A stretch of 64,000 bases of DNA from Burkholderiales bacterium C2 (GTDB lineage: Bacteria > Pseudomonadota > Gammaproteobacteria > Burkholderiales > Burkholderiaceae_C): positions 1 to 64,000 of the forward strand of contig SCOI01000020.1 in NCBI GenBank assembly GCA_005503085.1. The letters are read 5' to 3'. How positions within the stretch are numbered: the first letter of the stretch is position 1; each line of letters starts with the position of its first letter. The notes under the pieces are model-generated. The model saw nothing but the letters and a program-made list of their open reading frames with translations. It made no database searches and was not told the origin of the DNA. Both the position numbers and the translations under genes were made by a program. Below, one piece after another: positions 8,376 to 15,808 of the stretch.

Positions 8376-8615
8376 GGCGGGATGAACAATGCGGCGGCGC
8401 CACTGCGGCGCGGGCAGCGTGAAACGTAGCGGGACCAGAAAAACCGGGACCAGACATGCAGAGCCGGCAGGGCGGGCTCTTGGAGCGGGAACGGCTGGCG
8501 CCGATCCGGGGCCAGGTTCGGACCCCAGGAGCGGTGGGCGGCAGCATCGCAAGCCGGCGAGGCCTGCGGGTTGAAGTGTTGGCGTTACGGTGTCGCTGTG
8601 GTGAACCAGGCCACA
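8376..8615. other. noncoding stretch, no gene seen
   Basis: This GC-rich interval lies between the small basic protein gene and the long dyad at 8616-8655. Frames open across it are arginine/serine/proline-rich and look like composition artefacts. It may be the 5' leader of the minus-strand transcript. I see no terminator or RNA family in it. Confidence 0.4.
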
Positions 8616-8655
8616 ACTTGCGCAAATGATAAACGATTGATTATCTTGCGCAAGT
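8616..8655. promoter_or_regulatory. 40-bp AT-rich dyad, candidate operator of the XRE-like regulator
   Basis: ACTTGCGCAA (8616-8625) and TTGCGCAAGT (8646-8655) are a perfect 10-bp inverted repeat. An inner pair, GATAA (8628-8632) and TTATC (8641-8645), extends the symmetry. Each arm also contains the self-palindrome TTGCGCAA. The element stands out against GC-rich surroundings. It lies directly after the 3' end of the XRE-like gene and upstream of the minus-strand small gene. A role as a regulator-bound promoter region is inferred. Confidence 0.55.
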
Positions 8656-8688
8656 GCTTTTTATCGTGATTGATAAAGAAGTTAGGGA

Positions 8689-9282
8689 TCAGCGCTTCTT
8701 CGGCTTCAAGGGCGCGATGCCTTGCTGCAGCTTGCGCCAGGCATCGACATCGTCGGCCATCTGCGCCAGTGCCGCCGGCCGGGCGCTGCCGGCCGGGCTG
8801 CGCGTGGTGGCTGTGCCGCCTGCGGCGGCCGGCTTGACCGCCGCCGCCTCGGTGGGCGGCGGCGTCAGCACCTCGCCCAGCAGGTCCAGCAAACGGGTGC
8901 GGGCGCGCTGCGGGTGGCGGCGGTAATAGGTCAGCACCAGGCCGACGATGAAGCGTTCGTCATCGTCCTGCGGCACGCTGGGCGTGGCCTCCTGCACCGG
9001 GCTGGCGGCCGGCGTGGCCGGGTGGTCGTGGTCCATCCAGCCCGGCGGCTTGTGGAACAGCTGCTCGAACTGGCGCGCCAGCCGCTCGCCGATCTGGCGG
9101 GAGCGGCCCTTGATCTGGCTCCAGTAGCTCGGTTGGATCTGCAAGCGCTCCGCGAAACGCCGCTCCAGCCCACGCAAGGTGGCGGCATCGGGGTGTTTGA
9201 CGGTGGCGGCGACGAATTCTTCAAACAGGCGCATCGCATTGTCCAAACGGACTTGTGCGGTGTCCCGGGGAGCGGATGACAT
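8689..9282 (-). CDS. XRE-like DNA-binding protein
   Basis: A 197-residue protein. Residues 15-75 look like a Cro/CI-type helix-turn-helix: FAERLQIQPSYWSQIKGRSRQIGERLARQFEQLF then KPPGWMD, an ending shared by many XRE repressors. The middle part (DDDERFIVGLVLTYYRRHPQRARTRLLDLLGEVL) is helical and may be an oligomerisation or effector region. The C-terminus is alanine-rich linker plus a basic tail. Its target is unknown. The 40-bp dyad just beyond its 3' end, and a shared ATGATAAA near its own start (about 9292-9299), are candidate sites. Confidence 0.7.
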   Translation of the reverse strand: MSSAPRDTAQVRLDNAMRLFEEFVAATVKHPDAATLRGLERRFAERLQIQPSYWSQIKGRSRQIGERLARQFEQLFHKPPGWMDHDHPATPAASPVQEATPSVPQDDDERFIVGLVLTYYRRHPQRARTRLLDLLGEVLTPPPTEAAAVKPAAAGGTATTRSPAGSARPAALAQMADDVDAWRKLQQGIAPLKPKKR

Positions 9283-9345
9283 CTGCGTATGATAAAGCTC
9301 CCTTCATCCTGGGCCGCCGGTCCGGGGCTGGCCGAGGAGAGCGAG

Positions 9346-9954
9346 ATGACTTTTTTCATGGCTTCTCTGCTGCGCGCGGGCGCTTTGTGGGTCCTGTGCG
9401 TCGCGGCCGTGCCGGTGGTGGCCGCCGAGCGCAGTCTTGATAAAGAAGTGATCATCAAGGCCAGCCTGGACCAGGCCTGGCAGAGCTGGACCACCCGCGA
9501 AGGCATCGTCGCCTTCTTTGCGCCCGATGCCAGGATAGAGCCACGGGTCGGCGGTGCCTTCCAAATCTATATCGATCCCGGCGCCGCGCCGGGCATGAAG
9601 GGCGCCGATGAGATGCGTTTTCTGGCGCTGCAGCCCAAGAAGATGCTCAGCTTCGACTGGAATGCACCGCCGCATCTGCCCGAGGCGCGGGCCCAGCGCA
9701 CCTTCGTGATCCTGCGCTTCGAGCCCATCAGCGAGACCGAGACCCGGGTGCGCCTGCACCACACCGGCTGGGGCGAGGGCGGCGAGTGGGACAAGGCCTA
9801 TGCCTACTTCGACCGGGCCTGGGGCAATGTGCTGGCCAATCTGAAGAAGCGCTATGACAGCGGCCCGCAGGACTGGACCGAATGGCTGGCCCAGCTGGCG
9901 CAGTGGCGCGCCCAGCAGAAGGCTGCTGCAGCGGCTTCCGCAGCGAGCAAGTGA
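9346..9954 (+). CDS. secreted SRPBCC (AHSA1-like) domain protein
   Basis: A 202-residue protein with a signal peptide (hydrophobic LLRAGALWVLCVAAVPVVAA, cleavage near AERS). A START/AHSA1-type lipid-binding fold follows: KASLDQAWQSWTTREGIVAFFAPDARIEPRVGGAF at the N-terminus and TRVRLHHTGWGEGGEW plus a long C-terminal helix. An exported AHSA1-like domain suggests periplasmic binding of a hydrophobic ligand, which is inference. The start at 9346 was chosen because a GAGGAGAG ribosome-binding site precedes it. Upstream codons in frame lack a signal-like pattern. Confidence 0.8.
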   Translation: MTFFMASLLRAGALWVLCVAAVPVVAAERSLDKEVIIKASLDQAWQSWTTREGIVAFFAPDARIEPRVGGAFQIYIDPGAAPGMKGADEMRFLALQPKKMLSFDWNAPPHLPEARAQRTFVILRFEPISETETRVRLHHTGWGEGGEWDKAYAYFDRAWGNVLANLKKRYDSGPQDWTEWLAQLAQWRAQQKAAAAASAASK

Positions 9955-9957
9955 GGG

Positions 9958-12051
9958 CTACTCCTCGTCCTTGACCTTGTAGGACGAGATCAGCGCCGTC
10001 TGGGTGTTCGGTGGCACCGCCTCGTAGTGCGACAGCGCCAAGGTGTAGCGGCCCTGGCCGCTGGTCATCGCATTGAGCCGGGTCTGGTAGCTGGCCAGCT
10101 CGGCCAGCGGCGCCAGACCCTGCACCGTGATCACGCCGGGCACGGCCGAGCGCGTGCCGTTGACCTGACCGCGCCGCGCCGCCAGGTCGCCGGTGATATC
10201 GCCCATGGCCGCCTCGGGCGTGCTGATCTCGACATGGACGATGGGCTCCAATACCAGCGGTCGCGCCTCGCGCACGGCGGCGATCAAGGCCTTGCGGCCG
10301 GCGGTGACGAAGGCGATCTCCTTGCTGTCGACCGAATGGTGCTTGCCGTCGAACACCGTGACGCGCAGATCGACCAGCGGATAGCCGGCGACGACGCCGC
10401 TGTCCAGTGCCGAGCGCACGCCTTTCTCGACCGCCGGCATGAACTGGCCCGGTATCGTGCCGCCCTTGACCGCGTCGACGAACTCGAAGCCGGCGCTGCG
10501 CGCCAGCGGCTCGATGCGCAGATAGACCTCGCCGAACTGGCCGGCCCCGCCGCTTTGCTTCTTGTGCCGGTAATGGCCCTCGGCCGGGCTCGAGATGGTC
10601 TCGCGGTAGGCGATGCGCGGCGGCTGGGTCAGCACCTCGAACTTGTAGGTCTCGCGCAGCCGCTCCAGCAGCATGCGCAGATGCAGCTCGCCCAGGCCGT
10701 AGACCAGGGTCTCGTTGGTCACGCTGGCATGCTCGACCTTCAGGCAGGGGTCTTCGTCGATCAGGCGGTTCAGGATCTCCCACAGCCGCTGCTCGTCGCC
10801 ATGGCGCGCCGGGCTGATCGCCAGCCCGTGCACCGGCACCGGGAACTCCAGCGGTGCCAGGTGGATGTGCTCGTCCTCGGGCGCGTCATGCAGCACCGCG
10901 TCGTAATGCAGCTCCTCGACCTTGGCGATCGCGCAGATATCGCCCGGCAGGGCCTGCTCGATCTCGACATGCTCCTTGCCCTGCAGCAGGAACAGGTGGC
11001 CGACACGAAAGGGCTTGCGCGCATGGCCCACGAAGAGCTGGCTGTTCTTCGTCAAGCTGCCCTGGTGCACCCGCAACACCCCCATCTTGCCCAGATAGGG
11101 GTCGGCATTGATCTTGAACACATGGGCCAGCACATGGGCGCCGGGCTCGGCCAGGGCCTGCAGCGGCAGCGCGTCCGGCCCCTCGCCGCGCAGGAACAGC
11201 GGCGGATTGCCTTCGGTCGGATTGGGCAGCAGGCGCGCTATCACGTCCAGCAGCTCGGCCACGCCGGCACCGGTTCGCGCCGAGGTGAAACAGACCGGGA
11301 TCAGATGGCCTTCGCGCAGCGCCTGCTCCAGCGGTGCATGCAGCTCGCTGGCGTCGACATCGCCCTCGTTCAGATAGCGATCGACGAAAGCGGCGTCCAC
11401 CTCGACGACCTGCTCCACCAAGGCGCGGTGGGCCTCGGCCACCGACGAGAAATCGCTGGCCCCGCTGCTGCTGTAGAAGCAGTCCTGCACCCGCGTGCCG
11501 CCATCGGCCGGCAGGTTCAGCGGCAGGCATTCGCGGCCGAAGCTCGCGCGCAGCTGCTCCAGCAGCGCCGGCAGCTGCACGCCGGGCGCATCGATGCGGT
11601 TGATCACGATCAGGCGGCACAGCCCGCGCTGCGCGGCGGTGTCCATCATGCGCGAGGCCATCAGCTCGATGCCGTTGAGCGCATTGATCACGACGATGGC
11701 CGTGTCGGCTGCCTCCAGCGCCGGCAGCGACTGGCCGATGAAGTCCGGCGCGCCGGGCGTGTCGATCGCATGGATGCGCAGGCCGCCATGGTTCATGTGC
11801 ACGACCGAGGCATGCAGCGAATGCTGGGCGCGCTTCTCCAGCGGGTCGAAGTCGCTGACCGTGTTGCCGCGCTCCACCGAGCCGACCGCAGTGATGGCGC
11901 CGGCCTGATGCAGCAAGGCCTCGATCAGGCTGGTCTTGCCGGCGCCGGCCGGCCCCACCAGGGCCAGGGCGCGGATCTGGGCGATCTGCGCGGAGAGGCC
12001 CGGACTGCCCGGGGCTGCAGTCTCTGGGGCCTTGCTGTGGCTGGCGGGCAT
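9958..12051 (-). CDS. elongation factor G-like GTPase
   Basis: A 697-residue paralogue of EF-G with the full five-domain layout. The P-loop is GPAGAGKT at 33-40, the G3 motif is DTPGAPDF near 97-104, and the G4 motif is NRID near 151-154 instead of NKXD. In domain IV the HKKQSGGAGQFGEV loop is well kept. In G3 the histidine of DTPGH, the catalytic residue of translational GTPases, is replaced by alanine. Proteins of this EF-G-like class lie outside the str operon and their role is poorly known. It should not be labelled fusA. The upstream neighbour on the same strand is dadA, 77 bp away. Confidence 0.88.
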   Translation of the reverse strand: MPASHSKAPETAAPGSPGLSAQIAQIRALALVGPAGAGKTSLIEALLHQAGAITAVGSVERGNTVSDFDPLEKRAQHSLHASVVHMNHGGLRIHAIDTPGAPDFIGQSLPALEAADTAIVVINALNGIELMASRMMDTAAQRGLCRLIVINRIDAPGVQLPALLEQLRASFGRECLPLNLPADGGTRVQDCFYSSSGASDFSSVAEAHRALVEQVVEVDAAFVDRYLNEGDVDASELHAPLEQALREGHLIPVCFTSARTGAGVAELLDVIARLLPNPTEGNPPLFLRGEGPDALPLQALAEPGAHVLAHVFKINADPYLGKMGVLRVHQGSLTKNSQLFVGHARKPFRVGHLFLLQGKEHVEIEQALPGDICAIAKVEELHYDAVLHDAPEDEHIHLAPLEFPVPVHGLAISPARHGDEQRLWEILNRLIDEDPCLKVEHASVTNETLVYGLGELHLRMLLERLRETYKFEVLTQPPRIAYRETISSPAEGHYRHKKQSGGAGQFGEVYLRIEPLARSAGFEFVDAVKGGTIPGQFMPAVEKGVRSALDSGVVAGYPLVDLRVTVFDGKHHSVDSKEIAFVTAGRKALIAAVREARPLVLEPIVHVEISTPEAAMGDITGDLAARRGQVNGTRSAVPGVITVQGLAPLAELASYQTRLNAMTSGQGRYTLALSHYEAVPPNTQTALISSYKVKDEE

Positions 12052-12128
12052 GGGCGCACTCCTTCGGTCATTGCACAGGGATGACGGCTGAAGCGGTGCC
12101 GGGTCTTGAGCCCCGGCTTGGGCACAGC

Positions 12129-13442
12129 CTAGGGCAAGCGCGGCTGCGGCACAAGAGGCCTGTTCCCTGGGCGCGCCGCCGCACGGCTGGCCGCAGTGAA
12201 GGCGTAATCCAGCTCCGGCACGCGGCCGCCGACGATGTCGGCGATGGCCGCGCCCGAGCCGCAGCTGTGGGTCCAGCCCAGCGTGCCATGGCCGGTGTTG
12301 AGAAAGAGGTTGCCGATCTTGCTGCGGCCGATATAAGGCAGATTGGACGGGGTGGCAGGGCGCAGGCCGGTCCAGTACTGCGCGCCCGAGCCGTCGCTCA
12401 TCTGCGGGAACAGCTCGCGGGTGCGTCGTACGATGGCCTCGCAGCGGGCCAGGTTCAGACTCGTGTCGTAGCCGTTGAGCTCGGCCGTGCCGGCGATGCG
12501 CAGCCGGTCGCCCAGGCGCGAGAACACCAGCTTGTACTCGTCATCGGTCAGCGAGACCTGGTAGCTGTGCTCGGGCGCGGTGACCGGCAAGGTGACCGAA
12601 TAGCCCTTGGCCGGATAGATGTTCAGATCGACACCCAGCTCGCGTGCCAGGCCGCGGCTGAACGAGCCCAGGCACAGCACATGGGCGTCGGCCTGCAGGC
12701 GCTGCACCTCGCCGCGCGCATCGGCCACGATGAGCTGCTCGATGCGGTCGCCGCTGCGCTCGAAGCCCAGGATGCGGGTCTCGTAGCGGAACTGCACGCC
12801 GGCCGCCGCGCACAGCCGCGCCAGTTCCTGCGTGAACAGGTGCGCGTCGCCCGACTCGTCGCTGGGGGTCATGCTGCCGCCGACGATCTTCGAGTGGCAC
12901 TGCGCCAGCGCCGGCTCGATGGCCACGCACTCGTCCGGGCTCTTCATGTCCAGCTCGCAGCCCTGCTCGCGCATCAGGCGGGCCGGCTCCTGGGCCGCCT
13001 CGTACTCGGCCTCGCTGGTGTAGAAATGCAGGATGCCCTGGGTCCGCTGCGCGTACTCGATGCCGGTGGCGGCGCGCAGCGCCTGCAGCTTGGCGCGGCT
13101 GTACAGGCCCAGGTTGACGATGTTGCGGATATTGTGGGCGGTGCGGCCCGGTGTGCATTCACGCAGGAACTGCAGGCCCCAGCGCCATTGCGCGGCATCG
13201 GCACGCATGCGGAACAGCAGCGGCGCATCCTCGCGCATCAGCCATTTCAGCACCTTCAGCGGCGCGCCCGGATTGGCCCAGGGCTCGGCATGCGAGACCG
13301 AGATCTGGCCGCCGTTGGCGAAGCTGGTCTCCAGGCCGGCGGCCGGCTGGCGCTCGACGACGGTGACCTCATGGCCGGCCTGGCGCAGATACCAGGCGGT
13401 GGTGATGCCGGTGACGCCGGCGCCGAGAACGATGACTTGCAT
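12129..13442 (-). CDS. dadA: D-amino acid dehydrogenase
   Basis: A 437-residue FAD-dependent oxidoreductase of the DAO family. The N-terminal dinucleotide motif is VLGAGVTGITTAWYL, followed by the acidic VVERQPAAGLETSFANGGQIS. The C-terminal FAD-contact region is GLRPATPSNLPYIG and NTGHGTLGWTHSCGSG. Length and motifs match DadA, which deaminates D-alanine and other D-amino acids at the membrane and passes electrons to the respiratory chain. Upstream on the same strand lies a tandem glycine riboswitch, so this enzyme or a close relative may serve glycine or alanine breakdown here. Confidence 0.93.
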   Translation of the reverse strand: MQVIVLGAGVTGITTAWYLRQAGHEVTVVERQPAAGLETSFANGGQISVSHAEPWANPGAPLKVLKWLMREDAPLLFRMRADAAQWRWGLQFLRECTPGRTAHNIRNIVNLGLYSRAKLQALRAATGIEYAQRTQGILHFYTSEAEYEAAQEPARLMREQGCELDMKSPDECVAIEPALAQCHSKIVGGSMTPSDESGDAHLFTQELARLCAAAGVQFRYETRILGFERSGDRIEQLIVADARGEVQRLQADAHVLCLGSFSRGLARELGVDLNIYPAKGYSVTLPVTAPEHSYQVSLTDDEYKLVFSRLGDRLRIAGTAELNGYDTSLNLARCEAIVRRTRELFPQMSDGSGAQYWTGLRPATPSNLPYIGRSKIGNLFLNTGHGTLGWTHSCGSGAAIADIVGGRVPELDYAFTAASRAAARPGNRPLVPQPRLP

Positions 13443-13530
13443 GCTGAACTCCAGGAGGAGCTGAGCGCCAGACGGACGTGGGTTATGGAGGGAAGAAACC
13501 CGGGCATGCGTGCGCCTGACGCGCGCCGCT

Positions 13531-13716
13531 CCCGCTGTCCCTGATACCTGAGAGATTCAGCGCCCATCACCCGATGTGCGCCTTGCTCCTTCGGTGGCGG
13601 TCCCTTGCGGACCGCGCTCTCCAGCATTCGGCTTGTGACGGATCCAGTACGGGGCCTGAGCGAGTATGGGAGCTTGCGCCTTCGGCGGCATGCACGAGGG
13701 CATGCTCTCTCCTGAA
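13531..13716 (-). ncRNA. tandem glycine riboswitch
   Basis: Read on the minus strand, two glycine aptamers are visible. The first runs from about 13716 to 13640, with GGAGAGAGC, then CGCCGAAGGCGCAAGC, then GCTCAGGCCCCGTACTGGA. The second runs from about 13622 to 13531, with GGAGAGCGC, then CACCGAAGGAGCAAGGC, then CTGAATCTCTCAGGTATCAGGGACAG. These blocks are the P1 strands and conserved cores of the glycine aptamer class, separated by a short linker as in cooperative tandem switches. It sits 89 bp upstream of the dadA start. No clear intrinsic terminator is seen between it and the gene, so translational control is possible. The rest of the 13443-13823 gap holds no gene that I can see. Confidence 0.88.
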
Positions 13717-13823
13717 TCCGGGGCCGAGTGTAGGCGGGGCTCCGAGGGGGCGTCAACCCTGCACGGGCGTCACGGCCCTTGCCTGCAGTAAGCTGGCGGG
13801 CCATCCCCGTGCGGGAGTTCACG

Positions 13824-14996
13824 ATGCCTCTCGAATCCATGTCCAAACTGAGTCTTGCTGTTGCCAGTGTGTTTCTTGCTGTGGCCTGCGGTGGTGGCGG
13901 CGGCGGCGAGGTGGTCGCCGCGCCCACCCCGAGCCCGCCGCCCGCTGCGGCACCGCAGCTGACGACCCTGCACAGCGGCCTGTCAGCGCCCTGGGGCCTG
14001 GCCCTGCTGCCCGATGGCCGCATGCTGGTGACGCAAAAGGCCGGCAGCCTGCTGCTGCTCAGCGCCGATGGCCGCAGCACGCTGGCCACGATTGCCGGCG
14101 TGCCGGCGGTCGTCTCGGCCGGCCAGGGCGGCCTGCTCGATGTCGCGCTCGACCCGGACTTCGCGAGCACGCCCTGGGTCTATCTGTCCTATTCCGAGCC
14201 CGGCAGCGGCGCCGAAGCGGGCCGCAGCGGCACGGCGGTGGCGCGTGGTCGTCTGGTGGGCAATGCCTTGCAGGATGTCGCGGTGATCTTCCGCCAGGCT
14301 CCCAAGGTCACGGGGGGTGGCCATTTCGGCTCGCGCCTGGTGTTCTCCAACGACAAGACCCTGTTCGTCACGCTGGGTGATCGCCAGCTCGGCAGCCCCG
14401 CGCAAGACCTGGCACAGACCCTGGGCAAGGTGGTGCGCATCAACCGCGACGGCAGCATCCCGGCCGGCAATCCGGCGCTGGGCGCCGGTGCGCGGCCCGG
14501 CATCTGGAGCTATGGCCACCGCAACCCGCAGGGCGCGGCCCTGCATCCGAGCAGCGGCGAGCTCTGGCTCAGCGAGCATGGCCCGCAGGGTGGCGACGAG
14601 ATCAATATCGCCCGTGCCGGCGCCAATTACGGCTGGCCCATCAAGAGCTATGGCTGCAACTATGGCTCGCCGGTCAGCGAGGGCTGCAGGCTCGGCGGCG
14701 GCGTCCATGCGCCGGCCTTTGTCGAGCCGCTGACTTACTGGGTGCCGACCTCGGTGGCGCCGGCCGGCCTGGTCTTCTACACCGGCGCGATGTTCCCCGA
14801 GTGGCGCGGCCAGCTGTTCTCCGGCGCGCTGGCCGGCCAGGCCCTGTGGCGCCTGCAGCTCAGCGGCAACACGGTGGCCGCGCGCGAGGCGATGTTCGCC
14901 AGCCTGGGCGAGCGCTTCCGCGATGTGCGCCAGGCGCCGGACGGCGCGCTGCTGCTGCTGACCGACAGCGGCAAGCTGATGCGGCTGGCGCGCTGA
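13824..14996 (+). CDS. PQQ-dependent aldose sugar dehydrogenase, lipoprotein
   Basis: A 390-residue six-bladed beta-propeller of the YliI/Asd glucose-sorbosone dehydrogenase family, which oxidises aldoses using PQQ in the periplasm. Family motifs are GLSAPWGLALLPDGRMLVTQ, TGGGHFGSRLVF, WSYGHRNPQGAALHP and LWLSEHGPQGGDEIN. The N-terminus has a hydrophobic segment ending in AVAC followed by a glycine run, consistent with a lipoprotein. I chose the ATG at 13824, which has a GGGAG ribosome-binding site; ATG 13839 is an alternative. It is followed 11 bases later by an alpha/beta hydrolase gene. Confidence 0.88.
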   Translation: MPLESMSKLSLAVASVFLAVACGGGGGGEVVAAPTPSPPPAAAPQLTTLHSGLSAPWGLALLPDGRMLVTQKAGSLLLLSADGRSTLATIAGVPAVVSAGQGGLLDVALDPDFASTPWVYLSYSEPGSGAEAGRSGTAVARGRLVGNALQDVAVIFRQAPKVTGGGHFGSRLVFSNDKTLFVTLGDRQLGSPAQDLAQTLGKVVRINRDGSIPAGNPALGAGARPGIWSYGHRNPQGAALHPSSGELWLSEHGPQGGDEINIARAGANYGWPIKSYGCNYGSPVSEGCRLGGGVHAPAFVEPLTYWVPTSVAPAGLVFYTGAMFPEWRGQLFSGALAGQALWRLQLSGNTVAAREAMFASLGERFRDVRQAPDGALLLLTDSGKLMRLAR

Positions 14997-15007
14997 GGGC
15001 CTGATTG

Positions 15008-15808
15008 ATGCCGATGCGCCGGCTGCTGCTCGTCGTCGCGCTGGCGCTGCTGGTCTATGGCCTGCTGCTGGCCTGGCTGTACTGGCGCCAGGAGCGCCTG
15101 CTCTTCATGCCCCAGCCGCTGCCGGCCGCGCACCGCTTCGCGCTGGGCGACGATGTCCACGAGCTGCAGATCGCTGTGCCCGGTGCCCGGCTGTCGGCCC
15201 TGCATCTGCGCCTGCCGGCGCCCCGGGGGCTGGTGTTCTTTCTGCACGGCAATGCCGGCAATCTGGACAGCTGGTTCGTCAATGCCGACTTCTACCGCCG
15301 CGCCGGCTACGACCTCTTCATGCTGGACTATCGCGGCTACGGCAAGAGCACGGGCCAGATCGACAGCGAGGCCCAGCTGCGTGCCGATGTGCGGGCCGCC
15401 TGGGACAGCGTGGCGCCGCGCTACCAGGGCCTGCGCCGCGTGATCTATGGCCGTTCGCTGGGCACGGCGCTGGCCGCCGGTCTGGCGGCCGAGGTCCGGC
15501 CCGAGCTGACCGTGCTGGTCTCGCCCTATGCCAGCATGGCGGCGCTGATGCGCCTGCACTATCCCTGGGTGCCTGGGTGGCTGCTGCGCTATCCGCTCGA
15601 TACCGCCGCCGCTGTCGCGCGCCTCGACGGCCCCCTGCTGCTGCTGCATGGCGAGCAGGATGAATTGATCCCGCTGCAGCAGGCCGAGCAACTGCTGGCC
15701 CATGCACCGCGAGCCCGGCTGCAGCGCATTGCCGGTGCCGGCCACAATGATCTGCAGAATTTCGAGCCCTATCTGCAGGCCATGCGCGAGGCGCTGCGCG
15801 GCCCCTAG
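15008..15808 (+). CDS. alpha/beta hydrolase, BEM46/YfhR-like
   Basis: A 266-residue hydrolase with one N-terminal membrane anchor (residues 4-23). The catalytic domain has LVFFLHGNAGNLDSW (oxyanion), MLDYRGYGKSTG, the nucleophile elbow YGRSLG, an acid in LLLHGEQDELIP and the histidine in AGAGHNDL. This arrangement is typical of BEM46-like serine hydrolases of unknown substrate. It probably forms a unit with the PQQ dehydrogenase gene just upstream. Its end overlaps the convergent acyl-CoA dehydrogenase gene by 4 bp. Confidence 0.88.
   Translation: MPMRRLLLVVALALLVYGLLLAWLYWRQERLLFMPQPLPAAHRFALGDDVHELQIAVPGARLSALHLRLPAPRGLVFFLHGNAGNLDSWFVNADFYRRAGYDLFMLDYRGYGKSTGQIDSEAQLRADVRAAWDSVAPRYQGLRRVIYGRSLGTALAAGLAAEVRPELTVLVSPYASMAALMRLHYPWVPGWLLRYPLDTAAAVARLDGPLLLLHGEQDELIPLQQAEQLLAHAPRARLQRIAGAGHNDLQNFEPYLQAMREALRGP

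Noticed and set aside
8670-9449. An exact 13-base repeat TTGATAAAGAAGT at 8670-8682 and 9437-9449
   Set aside because: The second copy is inside the coding sequence of the SRPBCC protein and has no symmetry; two copies of a 13-mer with no positional logic are weak evidence.
9958-12051. Labelling the EF-G-like gene as fusA
   Set aside because: It is not in a ribosomal-protein operon and lacks the DTPGH histidine and the NKXD motif, so it is a paralogue and not the housekeeping translocase.
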